A DNA stretch of 22,307 nt from Tetrahymena elliotti 4EA (taxonomy: Eukaryota > Ciliophora > Oligohymenophorea > Hymenostomatida > Tetrahymenidae): positions 68,313 to 90,619 of the forward strand of contig JH720366.1 of the NCBI GenBank assembly GCA_000231825.2. Direction: 5' to 3'. Made by a program: the position numbers and the translations under genes. This document shows positions 9,989 through 21,871 of the stretch, one piece after another (the first letter of the stretch is position 1; each line of letters starts with the position of its first letter). The notes beneath the pieces were generated by a model. The model made no database searches. It saw only the letters and a program-made list of their open reading frames with translations, and was not told the origin of the DNA.

Positions 9989-12457
9989 ATGAATATTTTC
10001 AGATTAATAGCAGATTTACTTCATTTAGCTTCCTTTTTCATTTTGATTTTCAAGATTAGAAAATCAATGAATGTCGTTGGTAAATATTTAGTTTTTACCT
10101 TTCAGAATATGTTAGCTTTTCATGAAGAAAATCCTTTTTTTTGACTTCATTGCTTTTGTCATTTATTTAGCATGCAGATAATTACTTGCTCATTTCACTT
10201 AATTAAAATATTTTTAATAAAAAAAGGTCTTTCTTACAAGTCAAAAGAATTATATTTAGTTGTAATGAATTTTCTTAAATTGCAAATATCAATGGAAGCA
10301 GCTTTTTGATTTAGATTTCCATTTATATTTGAATAAATCAAATAAAAAATAGATCGCGAATTATTTTATCAAAAAATTAGGTATTCCTTCTCAGATATTT
10401 GGACTTATTTTTATACTTTGTTTCAGTTTACAACACTTTAATGAAAATTCTATACATTTCCTTGACTGGATATCTTATTTACGTCATTAGATTCAGAAGA
10501 CCTTACTGTTTAGTAAGTTTTTAAAGCTTTTTTGTATATTTAACAGCATCTCTTGTTAAAATAATTAGACTTACGATTCTTAAAATGACTCATTCCCTCA
10601 CTTAAAATTCATTTACCCAGGTAAATAAAGAAAATAAATATCTTAAAAAATGAATTAATGCTTAAAATTATTAAAATAGGTGCTGCTCTTGTAACCCTTA
10701 TTTCACTTGATTACTCCAATATTGGATTATTTGAAATTTGCTGGACTTATTCTATTTGGTTAGAATCATTAGCTATTCTTCCTCAATTACACATGATTCA
10801 ATAAACAAAAGAAGTAAAGAACAAATTAAGAAATAAATAGATACAATATTAATTATTAAAATAGTGTGAAAATATCACAGGACATTATATGGCTTCTCTT
10901 GGTTTCTACAGATTTTTCTATATTTTAAATTGGTAATAAATTAAATAAATTAACAATTAAAATATTCAATTAAATTTAATTTGAAAATTAGGATTTACGT
11001 GTACTACTAAACTGAGAGAATTTAATGGATTTCTACTCTTGGTGGAATTCTTTAAACTGCCCTTTACTCTGATTTCTTATATGTCTATTTAAAAAGGTAA
11101 ATTAGAATAGATAAATATAATTAATTTAGATTATTTATTTATTTATAAATAAATTAAAAAAATAGCCAAGGAAGAAAGATTGAAATTTCAGTTTGAAATA
11201 GTGTTTTTTACTTAACATTTAGTTAGTTAGATTAAAAATAATATTATTAATATTTAGTATTAACTATGTAAAAATATACGTATTAAATAATATTTGCTGA
11301 ATTAGAAATAGTTACAAATATTTATTATTTTTTCAAAATTATTTCATTACTGGATTAAACTTCTACCAACCAGTTTTTATTTAATTGTAATAAAATAGCT
11401 TTATAAGTAATCAAGCTCTTTCAATTACTTTAAAATTTTTAATAATTCTAAAAAATTTATTAATCACAAAAAATTGTTTAATTAATTGATCATAGAACTG
11501 TGTTTTGATACAAAACTTTAATCAAACAAACATATTAATGAAATTATTAACATAATATTTCATTTGACTAAAACTATTATCTTTTTTCTAATTTTTATGG
11601 AAGAAATCTTGACCAATAAGTAAATTGTTTGTTTTAAGGGGGTATTTCATTTTTTATTTGAACAAATAATACCTAATTTTGAAAGTTTTTTATAAACAAA
11701 AAAATATCAAAAAATAATTTCTACTTATTTAGTTCTCCTCCCTATCCCTATTACTTTTTTTTTCATTTATCAATCTACCAATGTATAAATCTAACTAACA
11801 GCTACAAACAAACTCCTAATTTATTGTACCCAGGCCATGCTAACATAACAAACTATAGTCCATTACTCTCTGAAGATGAAAAATAGCTAACTCAAAACGA
11901 AATGCAAAATGAAAATTAAGATTGTAATTTTAAAATGATCTAGTCTATATTTTTCAATTTTTTAAAGACTAAAATGACAATATAAACGATATCTAATGGT
12001 TTTTAAAGTTAAATTTAAAAAATGAATAGCTATAACATCTGATCTCGTAGTAAGTGAGTATGAATAGTATGGAAACAATCAATTTTAAATTGAAGAAACT
12101 TAGTAATCTCATGATAAAGAAAGTTAAGAGAAAAAAAAATAAAGCTCAGAAGGTAAAATATTTTTTTAATTTTTATGATAATATCTCTTAAATTAAAATA
12201 GATTTAAATAATTCTAAAATAAATTTTATTAAAAAAAATATACTGATTTTTTTTATAAATAGATTTAGAGACTAATTGTGATCATCATCACTCTCCACAA
12301 TAAACTCCTCTTTAATGTGGTTAAAATAATGGTAACATAAGAATTTTCATTAAAATATATTAATATTACAAATAAAACAGATACCTTCAATCGAGATGAT
12401 TAGTAAGAAGAAACAGGAAATTAAAATGAAGGCACTCAGACAAATTTACCCTAATGA
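9989..12457 (+). CDS. ERD2: KDEL receptor (ER lumen retention receptor) with C-terminal extension
   Basis: A seven-helix Golgi/ER receptor that returns escaped ER proteins bearing a KDEL-like tail. The ten exons are 9989-10079, 10227-10261, 10381-10512, 10569-10620, 10680-10932, 10992-11096, 11802-11923, 12030-12152, 12263-12331 and 12381-12457, giving 352 residues. The core (residues 1-222) is unmistakable: MNIFRLIADLLHLA, RYLDLF, SIWLESLAILPQL, YRFFYILNW and SDFLYVYL. A basic, Gln-rich insert of about 15 residues (within 147-168) follows the LPQL helix. After a 705-bp intron, four more exons add about 130 hydrophilic residues rich in Glu, Gln and Asn, absent from normal receptors of about 212 residues. 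All phases fit and the tail has no start of its own, but reading into the intron would instead stop at TGA 11194-11196. The core is certain; the tail is probable. Confidence 0.88.
11097..11801 (+). other. Long intron (705 bp) separating receptor core from tail exons
   Basis: The donor aggtaaat and the acceptor ctaactaacag give a phase-2 junction that yields a Ser codon. A pyrimidine-rich tract (about 11731-11765) and a ctaac motif precede the acceptor. If it is retained, the receptor gains 33 residues and stops at 11194-11196. No other exon is seen inside. Confidence 0.7.
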
Positions 12458-12633
12458 ATTATTTATTAATAGTTTATTATAAAATAATATAAATATTTAT
12501 GTTTTTTTTATTTATTCTACAAAAGTATTTGTTATTTACATTACTTCAAACAAATAAAAATGATTATATAAAAATAACATCAATAAAATAAAAATTATTT
12601 ATTTTCAAATAAAAAAATATTTAATTAATTTGA

Positions 12634-15600
12634 ATGGATACATATCAATAGTATTATGAAGATAGATAGTTGCTAGAATTTCTTTAGAACTCATTTTTTT
12701 ATATAGATTAATTGATAGATAGATAGATAAGGTTTTACAGTATCATGATGAATTAAAAGGATTTGATGAATAAAATCAAATTATGGTTCAAATAATTTAA
12801 AAATAGTTTCAAAAGTAAGAAAGTAAAAAAGATAAAAATGAAATATAATGGTTGATTGATTGATTTCAAACGGGTTAATGATGATTAACATAGAAAGTGT
12901 ATAGTAAATCATTGATTAATTCATTAATTAATTGATTGATTATTCAAATTAATTAATTTATTTACAAATATTATTTAAGAAAAAGTGTATAATATTGAAA
13001 TTTTTAATACTTGATAGATAGCTTATTCAAAAAATTCAAAGTCAAACAATAGGGATTGAAAAACAAAAGTTAAGAAACATCTGTGAAGAAATGTTGTCTC
13101 AAAGTGGATCGAACACAAAATTGCAATAAAATGCAGCGAACTAGCATATCAATAACGCTAACATTAATAATTATCATTCAAATAACTTGAATTAGAATTA
13201 ATATTAATAATTTCAAAATAATTTCCACTCTTCAGATAATTTACTTTAAGGTGATCATCACATTTTCAACAAAAGTTAGTAGCATTAGAGTGCATAAAAT
13301 TAAAATAATGGCCTTACTTAACATTTGTTGGCATCATCTTCTTTATAAACAAGCAATAACACAAATAATAAAAAAAGCAATGCAAAAAATTAAATGTAAG
13401 GAAATTAAATATAGTCATCTAATTATAGCAGTGGAATAGGACAGTCTCAAGTAGTTGGCAGAAAGAAGAGCCAAGGAGTACTGCAAAATATAAATAATAT
13501 GAATGTAAATAATCAAAATCATAATCTTAATTAAATAATTTCCCATTAGGAAAGCACATCTGCATCATCTAATATGGCAAATTAGAACAGCAAGCAAAAT
13601 GAGAAGAACATGTTGGTTGATATTTTAAGCATCAATCAGCAGTACCAAAATTAGATTTCTCAACACTAACAGTTTATTTAGTAGAAAATGAGTAACAATA
13701 AAGCAAATAATAATTTAAATAATGAAAGTAACCACCAATCACCTTTAGAATGTACAAGCGGAAGTAAAAATAGAAATGAAAGTAGTGGTCATGAAGGCTC
13801 TAAGGTTTAAAATATCAAGCTCAACAATCTTATTAATTAACTCACTAAGCAGTCTCAATTTAATTCACAATTTCAAGAAGGAGGTTCACCATCCAAAATA
13901 TCTGATGAAGCTCCCGTTTCAAACAGCAAACAATCTAAAAAATGTAAATTAAAAATTTAATTTTCATTCATAAATAATTTAAAATGGTTATGCCTGGATT
14001 TATTTATCTATCAATCAATCTAAACATGCATGAGTGGCTAATTAATTAACTTAAAAAACAGAATCAAATTTAAAGCTAATGATTTTAACTAACTTTCTAA
14101 ATGATAAAAATCCAAACAAAGATTTGATGAAGTATGTAAAAATAGTTAACATTTATTTATTTATTTATTGATTTCTAGGCTTGTAAATAAATAAATAAAC
14201 AAACAAATCAAACAAACAAACAAACAAACAAGCAATTAATAAATCAATCAAATAAACAAACAAGCAAACAAATCTCATAATTTTTGAAAATAATAATTAA
14301 AAAATTAAGAAATTCAATTTATTCTTTTTATAACATTTAAAAATATTGATTATAAATAGCGAAACAGTAGTAGCCTTAGCAAGCAGCAGCAGTAGCAGGT
14401 AATTCCAAAGAAAAGCAAAAGAATACCATGCATTCCTACTCTAATTCATTGACAAATTAGAAGAATAAGTCTTCGAGTTGCTCTTCTCAACAGCATTTGT
14501 TGCAAACACAATAAGTATAGCCAAATATCTCAATACCTCCTCAAAGTCCTACAGGATTAGGCTAAATGATGAAATAGGAAAGTCCTGATCTTAAATTCGG
14601 AAATTAGTAATAACAACAATACAGTGCAGTTTTAGTAAGCAATTGGAATATGGCAAACACTTCTTAAACGTCTAATTAGAATGGACTTCAAAGTGGAACA
14701 TTACAAAACTAAACAAATTAGCAAGGATATCTCCAAAATTTTTAATAATCTCAATAATAATAGTCTTCAATAGCTGATTAAATTCATAAAATTATTTGCG
14801 GAAATGGGAAATCAGTTGCTTCTACTTCCAATTCATCTTCACAACAATAATAAAATTCATAGCTTAATTAGTAGTAAAATAGCTACAACATGAAACAAAA
14901 TGACTACTATGAAGTTATGACTAAAGTTGATAAAGATAAAAATAATTTGAAAAAAGGTAGAAATGGATACTAGCAAAATAATTAAGCTAGTAGCCCTTAA
15001 TCTCAAGCAAGTGCAACTGCTGCTACTGGTTCAACAATACTTTAAAACAGCAATCACACCAGCAGTATTAACTTTTAACAAAACAATATGAACACCAATT
15101 AAAACCACTATGTTAGTGCATCTTCTACTAATACCAATCATAATCAAATGTACAATAACGGAAATTTAATGAACTCCAATAATCTAATTTAAGGTGGAAC
15201 ATATAACAATAATTCAAGCTCACTAAATAGCACCAACAAAATTTCTTCCATCCAAAAGAAAACAGAAAAAAATAAATCAAAAAAATAATTGACAATAAAT
15301 ACAGCAGAAGTGCATCAAACATACAATTTCCCTCAAAATATGCAAATCCCTCATACAACAACTACAACCACAAATAAAAATTAGTTATATGCTACTAATG
15401 ATGAAAATGTCAATTAAATTTAACTTCAGTAGCATTTGCATAAATAAATGCTTTAGCACTCATCTACTAATGCTGCTTATAATTAATATTTACAATCTTC
15501 ATAAGTTTAGCATGATCTTCTTCACAACTTAAAAAGCAATGTCAACCTATAATCACAGTAATTATACCTCTAATAAGGATAAATCTCATAAATTTTAAGC

Positions 15601-16569
15601 TAACAGTAGTTATCTCATTAACAATCTTAATCTTAATAGTCAAATTTGTAGTAATCATCTAACTTATCATCATGTAATAGACCTAAAACAGCTAAAAACA
15701 GTGCTTCATCTTCATCTAACAAATAAAATTTTATCATAAATTCATCAAAATCAAAACAATAATCAAATGCAACTTCCTCTGCATCATCTTCTATCATGAA
15801 ATAGCTTTCACCTAAATACTAATAACAACTTATCAAGTATGAAGGCATGACAAATGTGCTTCAATAGCAATAAGACTAAATCCTTAAAGAAAATTTCTTA
15901 AATTAAATAACAGCTAAATAAAATGAAGTAAATGGAATTGAAATTAATCATCAAGAGCCCTTCTTTTTATCACCAAAGCACCCTAAATCTCAACCTTAAA
16001 GCACTAAAAACCAGTAAAAATAAACTCATTTTGAATTCCCACTTAACCAACAGAATCAACAAGTCCAAAATTAACAATAAGTAAATAATTTTTAATCTAA
16101 TAATTAGAATGATATTGTTAACTTGAGCTAAACTCTCAGCTAACAAAAGTAATAATAAAAATAAAAAAACTTATAAATAAATTAGATTCTTCTTTAATAA
16201 CAATAATAATTACTTTAAAATTAATAACAATAATAACAACAAAGTTAATAATAGATGCATTAGTCTTCTACAATTTCAAACTGTCAATCTTAAAACTCAT
16301 AAATGCTTACAAATAAAAAGTTTTCTTCTCGTGAAACATAAGACTTAAAATCTAACTCTCAACTGAAACAAAGTAGCACAAGAGACACTTCTATCTAAAA
16401 ATTGTAAAGATCAGATCTTATTAAAATTGTTTAAAGAACATCATAAATTTTAAATTCATATTCTAAGTAGAAAGAGTTTTGGATCCAAGAAAAAAGAATG
16501 CTACTTAATGAAGTTAATTAATTAAGAGCAAGATTATAATTCTATGAAGACAACACTAATCTTTAATGA
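12634..16569 (+). CDS. Large Gln/Asn/Ser-rich low-complexity protein (1086 aa)
   Basis: I cannot assign a family. The four exons are 12634-12650, 12707-12814, 13018-13943 and 14360-16569, with introns of 56, 203 and 416 bp, all in phase. The last exon runs 735 codons without TGA, far longer than chance. Residues 1-68 form a regular, helical Gln/Leu-rich segment (DKVLQYHDELKGFDEQ, then IEKQKLRNICEEM at 55-67). Residues about 70-1050 are prion-like, dominated by Gln, Asn, Ser and Thr, with some basic patches such as VVGRKKS. The last 32 residues form a short amphipathic coil (KEFWIQEKRMLLNEVNQLRA). No membrane helix or signal is visible. The 17-nt first exon and its acceptor in a GATA-like stretch are the weakest part of the model. 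Assembly or RNP-granule roles would be speculation. Confidence 0.82.
12714..12728. repeat. GATA tetranucleotide repeat at an exon start
   Basis: A (GATA)n tract lies just after the inferred acceptor of exon 2 of the Gln/Asn-rich gene. Related gatagatag runs occur at 12661-12669 and 13013-13021, the latter at the exon 3 acceptor. At exon 2, some alternative AG sites in the tract keep the frame. Confidence 0.75.
13944..14359 (+). other. Intron 3 of the Gln/Asn-rich gene, rich in tetranucleotide repeats
   Basis: A 416-bp intron from donor gtaaat to acceptor aaatag, creating a split Ser codon. It contains (ATTT)n, (TAAA)n and (CAAA)n tracts between about 14151 and 14270. Confidence 0.8.
14152..14199. 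repeat. 16-bp inverted repeat of tetranucleotides with a 16-nt loop
   Basis: Arm one (14152-14167) is four copies of TTTA, and arm two (14184-14199) is four copies of TAAA. They are perfectly complementary around the loop 14168-14183, and a (CAAA)n tract continues downstream. The arms would form a hairpin in the intron RNA. Confidence 0.85.
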
Positions 16570-17264
16570 AAAAAAAGATATTTAAAAATGTATCTAAAAA
16601 TGACATTTTCATAAACTATGAAAAAAAAAACATTTTTACAGAACAACTAAATAAAACAGAAACAAAGATGAACCAATGAAAGAAAGAAATATTACTTTTC
16701 CTTTATATATTTACTAGAAAATTAAAATTATCATAATTTATTCCCAATGTTAGAACATTTTTTTGTATAATTTATTTATATTCACATATTTTTATATCAT
16801 ATTTTAAAATTTAATCTTCTGTTAAATTTCCACTACTCTCAAAAATATACTGCAAATTTGAATAATTCAATAGCAAATAAAAATAATTTTGAAATTTTGA
16901 AAAAAACTAATTAAATATCTTCTATTTACTTAGTTATTTTAAATAAAAAATATCTATTTTTACATAAAATATGTTAAATAAAAATGAAATTTTATGAATG
17001 ATTATTTATTGAGTTAATAATAAAAAAATTGTAAAGATGTAAATTAATAAATTTCTTAATGTTTAAAAATAAATATTTATGTCTTGCTTCAGAAAGAAAG
17101 AAACCAATAGCAAATATATATATATTAATAGATTCTTTTTACAGTTAATTTTATTATTATAATTATAATTATATTTAAAGTAATATCCAATTTAAGTCTA
17201 AAGTTTTTAGTTTAGTATTATTTACAAAAGTCATTTTATTCACAGAAGTAAAATTGTTTAAGTT
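16570..17264. other. Intergenic region between convergent genes
   Basis: 695 bp of AT-rich DNA holding the 3' ends of the Gln/Asn-rich gene and the minus-strand coiled-coil gene. It includes a short (TA)n run near 17118. No gene or RNA is seen. Confidence 0.6.
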
Positions 17265-19794
17265 TCATTTTTTAGAATTATTCCCAAGTACATTCAGTTT
17301 ATTAGAATTAATTCCTCCAGTTCCTCTTTTTGATTCATTACTACCTAATAAATTAACAATAAAAGTTATTGTTAACATGCTAAATTAATTAATAATATTA
17401 ATTAATTACCTCTCCTTGAACCAGCCATAGAAATAAATCCAACCTTTGATTATCTTGAGCTTTGTTGCATCAATTATTGATCTAAAAAAATAAAATAATG
17501 AATAAAAAGTAATAACAAATAAAATGTTTATTTTATACCATTAACTAGCTTGTAAGTCTGCTTCAACTAATTTGTAAGACTTTTAATTTCACTTTCTAAT
17601 CTGTAAATGTTTCTTTCATCAAGTTGAATTTAATTTTTACACTCTTTAATAATTTCCTTAAGCTCTATAGAAAATAAGGATTTTAATTAATGTTTTTAAT
17701 GTGAATATTTACTTATATTTTCATCACTTGTTTCTTGGCTTTTTTCTTGGAATATTCTTGTTTACTCTTATGACTATTTAGTTTGCTCTTATTATTTGTA
17801 AAGTAATTATTTTTAAGTGTTTAATTTATCATTGAGATCTTTAACCTAAAGTTCAAGCTCAGTTTTTAGATCTTCTCTTTTCTTGAGATTACTTTCTAAT
17901 TCTTTTACTTTATCTTCTTACTTACCAATAATATCTTTCAAATTATCTTTAGTGTTTTATGATTGGTATTAATTAGAAAGTTTGATCTGTAAATTTTCTA
18001 TTTATCCTGAAAAATCTAATTTTTTTATTGATCAATTTTTTAACACAAATTTTATTAAAAAGTATTTGTACCTTGTAACTTCGTGTCTTGGTCTTACAGT
18101 TTTGCAAATTGGTCTTCATTTATTTATTTTAAAGATTTTAGATCTAATTCTTTTTAGCTTACACCAACTTTTAATTCTTTTTTAAGAAATATTCACATTA
18201 AAAACAAGATATCAATCAATAAATTAATAAAATTTACTATTGATTTCTTCAACATATTTATTTTCTTATATCAAGTAGCTATACTTTTATTCTTCTAATT
18301 ATTTTTATAAATTTTAATAATCCTATTGAATTTCTTCATATTATAATAGGTCATTATTAAGTCTGTTTATTTATTCTTGAAATATATTCATTCTTTCTAT
18401 TTTAATTCAAATAAATTTTTAATCAAATAGAACGAATAAAATTAATTCAATTTACCATCATTTTATGAGTTTATTTGATCAATTTCCTGCTTTAATTTTA
18501 AATTTTCATCTTTAAGAAACTCACATTACTCCACTATTTGCTACTCTTTTAAAATCTCTTGTGGCTTCTTAACTTAATTAGAAAATAAAATGAATTTATT
18601 TTATTTAAGAAGAGATTTTACTTTGGTTGAGCTCGCCTGCTAATTTAAGTATTTAGCTGACTTTTTCAAGCTCGTTAGAGAGTTCAAAAACGCATTGCTA
18701 AGATTTTGTAAATTTATCTGAGAGCTCAGTTTAATTATTTTGAAAATCTTGTATTTTGCTCTTTAGCTAATAAAATTAAATGATAATTTATATTATTAAT
18801 TTGAAGTAATTGATAAATAAATCAGTTAAGCAAATAAATGTTTACATGAGCTATTTCTGAATCTTTATCTTGAATAATTTATTTGATTTGTCCATCTTTA
18901 TAACTTTAGATTAATTCGGTCATTTCTTGTTGTATTTCTTCTTCCAACTCACCTTATTCTATAAAGAAATAAAATTTAATTATTTTAAGTAAAATTATAA
19001 TGCTAATTTATATTCGCACAATTTCTAATTAATTATTTAATAGATTTTTTACCTTCATAAGAAAGCTTATTTTATTACATCAAAGGATCTATATTTGATT
19101 AATTTTCCATTAGATTTACTAATTTAAATAATATTAATGATGATTCCTTTAAACTCTCTATGTAGCTTTCTATTTTAAGTGCTAATTCCTTTCTATTTTA
19201 GTCACTTTCATCTTTTTTTAGTTTTACTTCATCCTTAGAAAGTATTATTATTTGTTATTTTAGCTTTTGCAAGTTTAACTCTAAAATTTCTGTAGAAGTC
19301 TACTAATTAATTTGCTTGAGCACGCTCTACAAAGTTCTAATCTACTTGCTTGGTTGCAAGCAATCTTGCTCAAATTTTTGAATAGCAAAACCTAGATTGT
19401 ATTTAGGTGAATCTAATTTCTATTGAATCAATGACAGTCCTTTTAAAATGGATTCCATCTTAGTTTTTGATTCAGATATTATTGTATTTTAAAATTCATA
19501 TTTTGAATTTTTACTCTTCACAGCAGCATCTGTTTTCTAAACAATTTATTGAAGAGAATAAAATTACAAAGACTCCAATGAAGATGATTGCATTTAGCTA
19601 ATGCAAACTGCACAAAAAGTCTAAAAATTTTTGTCCAAATATTCTAGCTTTTAATGATCTTTTCCTCTTTTACACTAAGGAAATGTAATTTGATCTGTGT
19701 TATTGTAATAGAATTAACTTTAATTGAAGAGGGTAGTGCTCCCAGTTTCGCTTTCATCTCTTCTGTAAGGAGATCCAATAAAATTTTGAATCAT
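17265..19794 (-). CDS. Coiled-coil protein with N-terminal Cys/His cluster (647 aa)
   Basis: Probably a structural or tethering protein; no family is recognised. The ten exons are 19053-19794, 18846-18958, 18622-18766, 18456-18572, 18238-18396, 18072-18176, 17713-17997, 17539-17664, 17410-17481 and 17265-17344. The nine introns are 48-94 bp, all GT...AG and in phase, and the stop is TGA. A spaced cluster C41-x5-H47-x13-C61-x2-C64 resembles half of a B-box-type zinc site. From about residue 130 to 600 the protein is almost continuous coiled coil rich in Gln, Glu, Lys and Leu. The last 35 residues turn basic and Gly/Ser/Asn-rich (AGSRRGSNESKRGTGG). I chose the ATG at 19792-19794. An in-frame ATG at 19990-19992 would add 66 residues of unlikely composition. 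It converges on the Gln/Asn-rich gene and is divergent from the gene at the right edge. Confidence 0.85.
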
Positions 19795-21871
19795 TTATTA
19801 ATTTACTTCAAAAAATACTTAATAAGATGGTTTTTAATAATATTGTTATTTGCCTTGTATCTTTGATTTGATTTAAAGTTTGGTGGTGGTAATTAATTAT
19901 ACCTTTTTATTCGTTAAAAGTTATATTCTATCAGTCACACTATAAGCCAATACAAATAATTGAAAGACAATACAAAATTGATTTGTAAACATCCTTTTCA
20001 ATTACTTTGTGTTCTTTGTATTTTGGAGTCATTCAATTTGTAATAAATATTGGATCGTCAATCATGATTAGCTAATCTATTCAATAAATTTAAATATTGA
20101 AAAAAAGTTACTTGAATGTTAAGATAAAATAGTTATTAAAATTAATTAGTGGTCCATTTCTTTTCTCAAAAAATAATAAAAAATTCAAATTTATTAATAG
20201 TGTGTAATTAGTGTTACTTTTAATACAAAAAATACAAATAATTAATATCCTTGATATTTTTTATGAACAACTAACAAATAAACAAACACTTCTCTCTAAA
20301 AAACTCTATATCAATCTGAAGTTAACTATTTCAAATCCACACTTTTTCTGAAAGATTAAAAGTAATATATTTACGCATTTACTCAAATTTACTTCTGATT
20401 TCACCAAAATAATTACAAATATATATAAAATTTAAAAATTAAGTCCTCTTCTTACAATTACTTTGCAATTTTAACTTTGGAAGTTATTTTTTCATTTTTC
20501 ATTTGATTTTGTTTTCCAAAATATTTTTGATATTTCTTTTAAGTAGTAAATATAATAGATTAAAAAAATATAAAAGATTTCTTTTAATTTAATTTTTAAA
20601 AGTATTTAAATTTTGGTTATGATGTTTCAAAAAATAAAGATTTTTTTATTCAATCTAAATAAATACTTTCCTGTTAGCAAACTTTATGAAAAATAAAATT
20701 GAGATGGCTCTATATAGATTACTATTGATGAATTTGATTATTTAAACAACTCTAAGAAATTCTTCTTTAAAATTTGTATTAAGATTCATTCTATCGAAAT
20801 CCATATTTATGGGTTTACAAATCAACCAAATTTTTTTAGAAGAATATTATTGATTGAATTGTATTTGGGCTTTTAAAGTTAATCAATGAAACAATTAAAA
20901 ATAATTTATTTAATATTATTTTAATTAGTAGAAGGGGAAGGTGATGAAATTAATAAATAAATAAATAAAGTTTAGTATTTTGGTCATTAATCAAAAAAAT
21001 ATGATCAAAATATTTACTTTATAATTATAATTACCTTCCTTATCAAAAAAAGCTTTGCTTTAAGCAAAAAATTAAATTAACATTCGAATTAAATTCATGT
21101 TAAATACAATTTTAATAATCTCTTTCGATTAATTTTGTAGATTAACTTTATATCCATTTAATTTGGTTAAATTTGATAAATTATTTACTTTAAAGATTTT
21201 TTGTCAAAAAAGTATTTATTTATGAATTTAAGTCTTTAATTTAATGTCTTTTTAAATAGTTAATTAGAAATAAAGAAGGGAGATATATTAGAAAAATTTT
21301 TTAATTTATGTATATATCATCAAAAATAGATTTAATCATATTTCAGAAATAAATTACATTTGAGTCAATGTGATTAGATTAGTCTCTCATCAGCTATAAA
21401 ATTTTTGATTTTATTCTCATAATTCACGATTTAAGAAAATTTTATAAGTACTTTACATTTTAATCAATTTAATTAATTTCATTATTTTATAAGTCCGCAA
21501 AATATCATTCTCTTAATTTTTAAAATGATTTCTAATTTTAAAGAAAATCTACAATTTTAATAGGAATTATTTTTAGGTAGGTTTATCAATGAATAATTAA
21601 TTAAGGGATTTTTAAAAATTGGTAATTTCATTTTCCAAGATATAATTATTTTATTTTTAGATGAAATGCTATCAAAAATTTAATCAGAAATTCATAAATA
21701 AATAAATCAAGTAAATTTAATTTCATTTTTCTATTTTAGATTTTTGATCATATTTTTTTCTGATAAGGCTCTTTATTAAAAAAATATTATGAATTGATGA
21801 TGCATTTCAAATTTAGGACCTGAAAAAACAAATAAACAAATAAATAAATAAAAATACAAAATATTAAATTC
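19795..21871. other. Intergenic region between divergent genes
   Basis: About 2.1 kb carrying the 5' regions of the coiled-coil gene and of the right-edge gene. It is AT-rich throughout. At about 20619-21180 (+) a frame interrupted by one TGA runs for over 150 codons. Part of it (about 20703-20770) has a mixed composition, but the rest is Ile/Phe/Lys/Asn-rich and there are no supporting splice sites, so I treat it as noise. Confidence 0.55.

Noticed and set aside
15128..15361. Minus-strand open stretch
   Set aside because: It is the antisense shadow of the 735-codon last exon of the Gln/Asn-rich gene.
17982..18185. Plus-strand open stretch
   Set aside because: It lies antisense to two exons and an intron of the coiled-coil gene and is hydrophobic by chance.
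19654..19866. Plus-strand open stretch
   Set aside because: It overlaps, in antisense, the first exon of the minus-strand coiled-coil gene, whose reading is far better supported.
20619..21180. Long plus-strand frame with one internal TGA
   Set aside because: Most of it is Ile/Phe/Lys/Asn-rich like translated intergenic DNA, and no splice pair removes the TGA convincingly.
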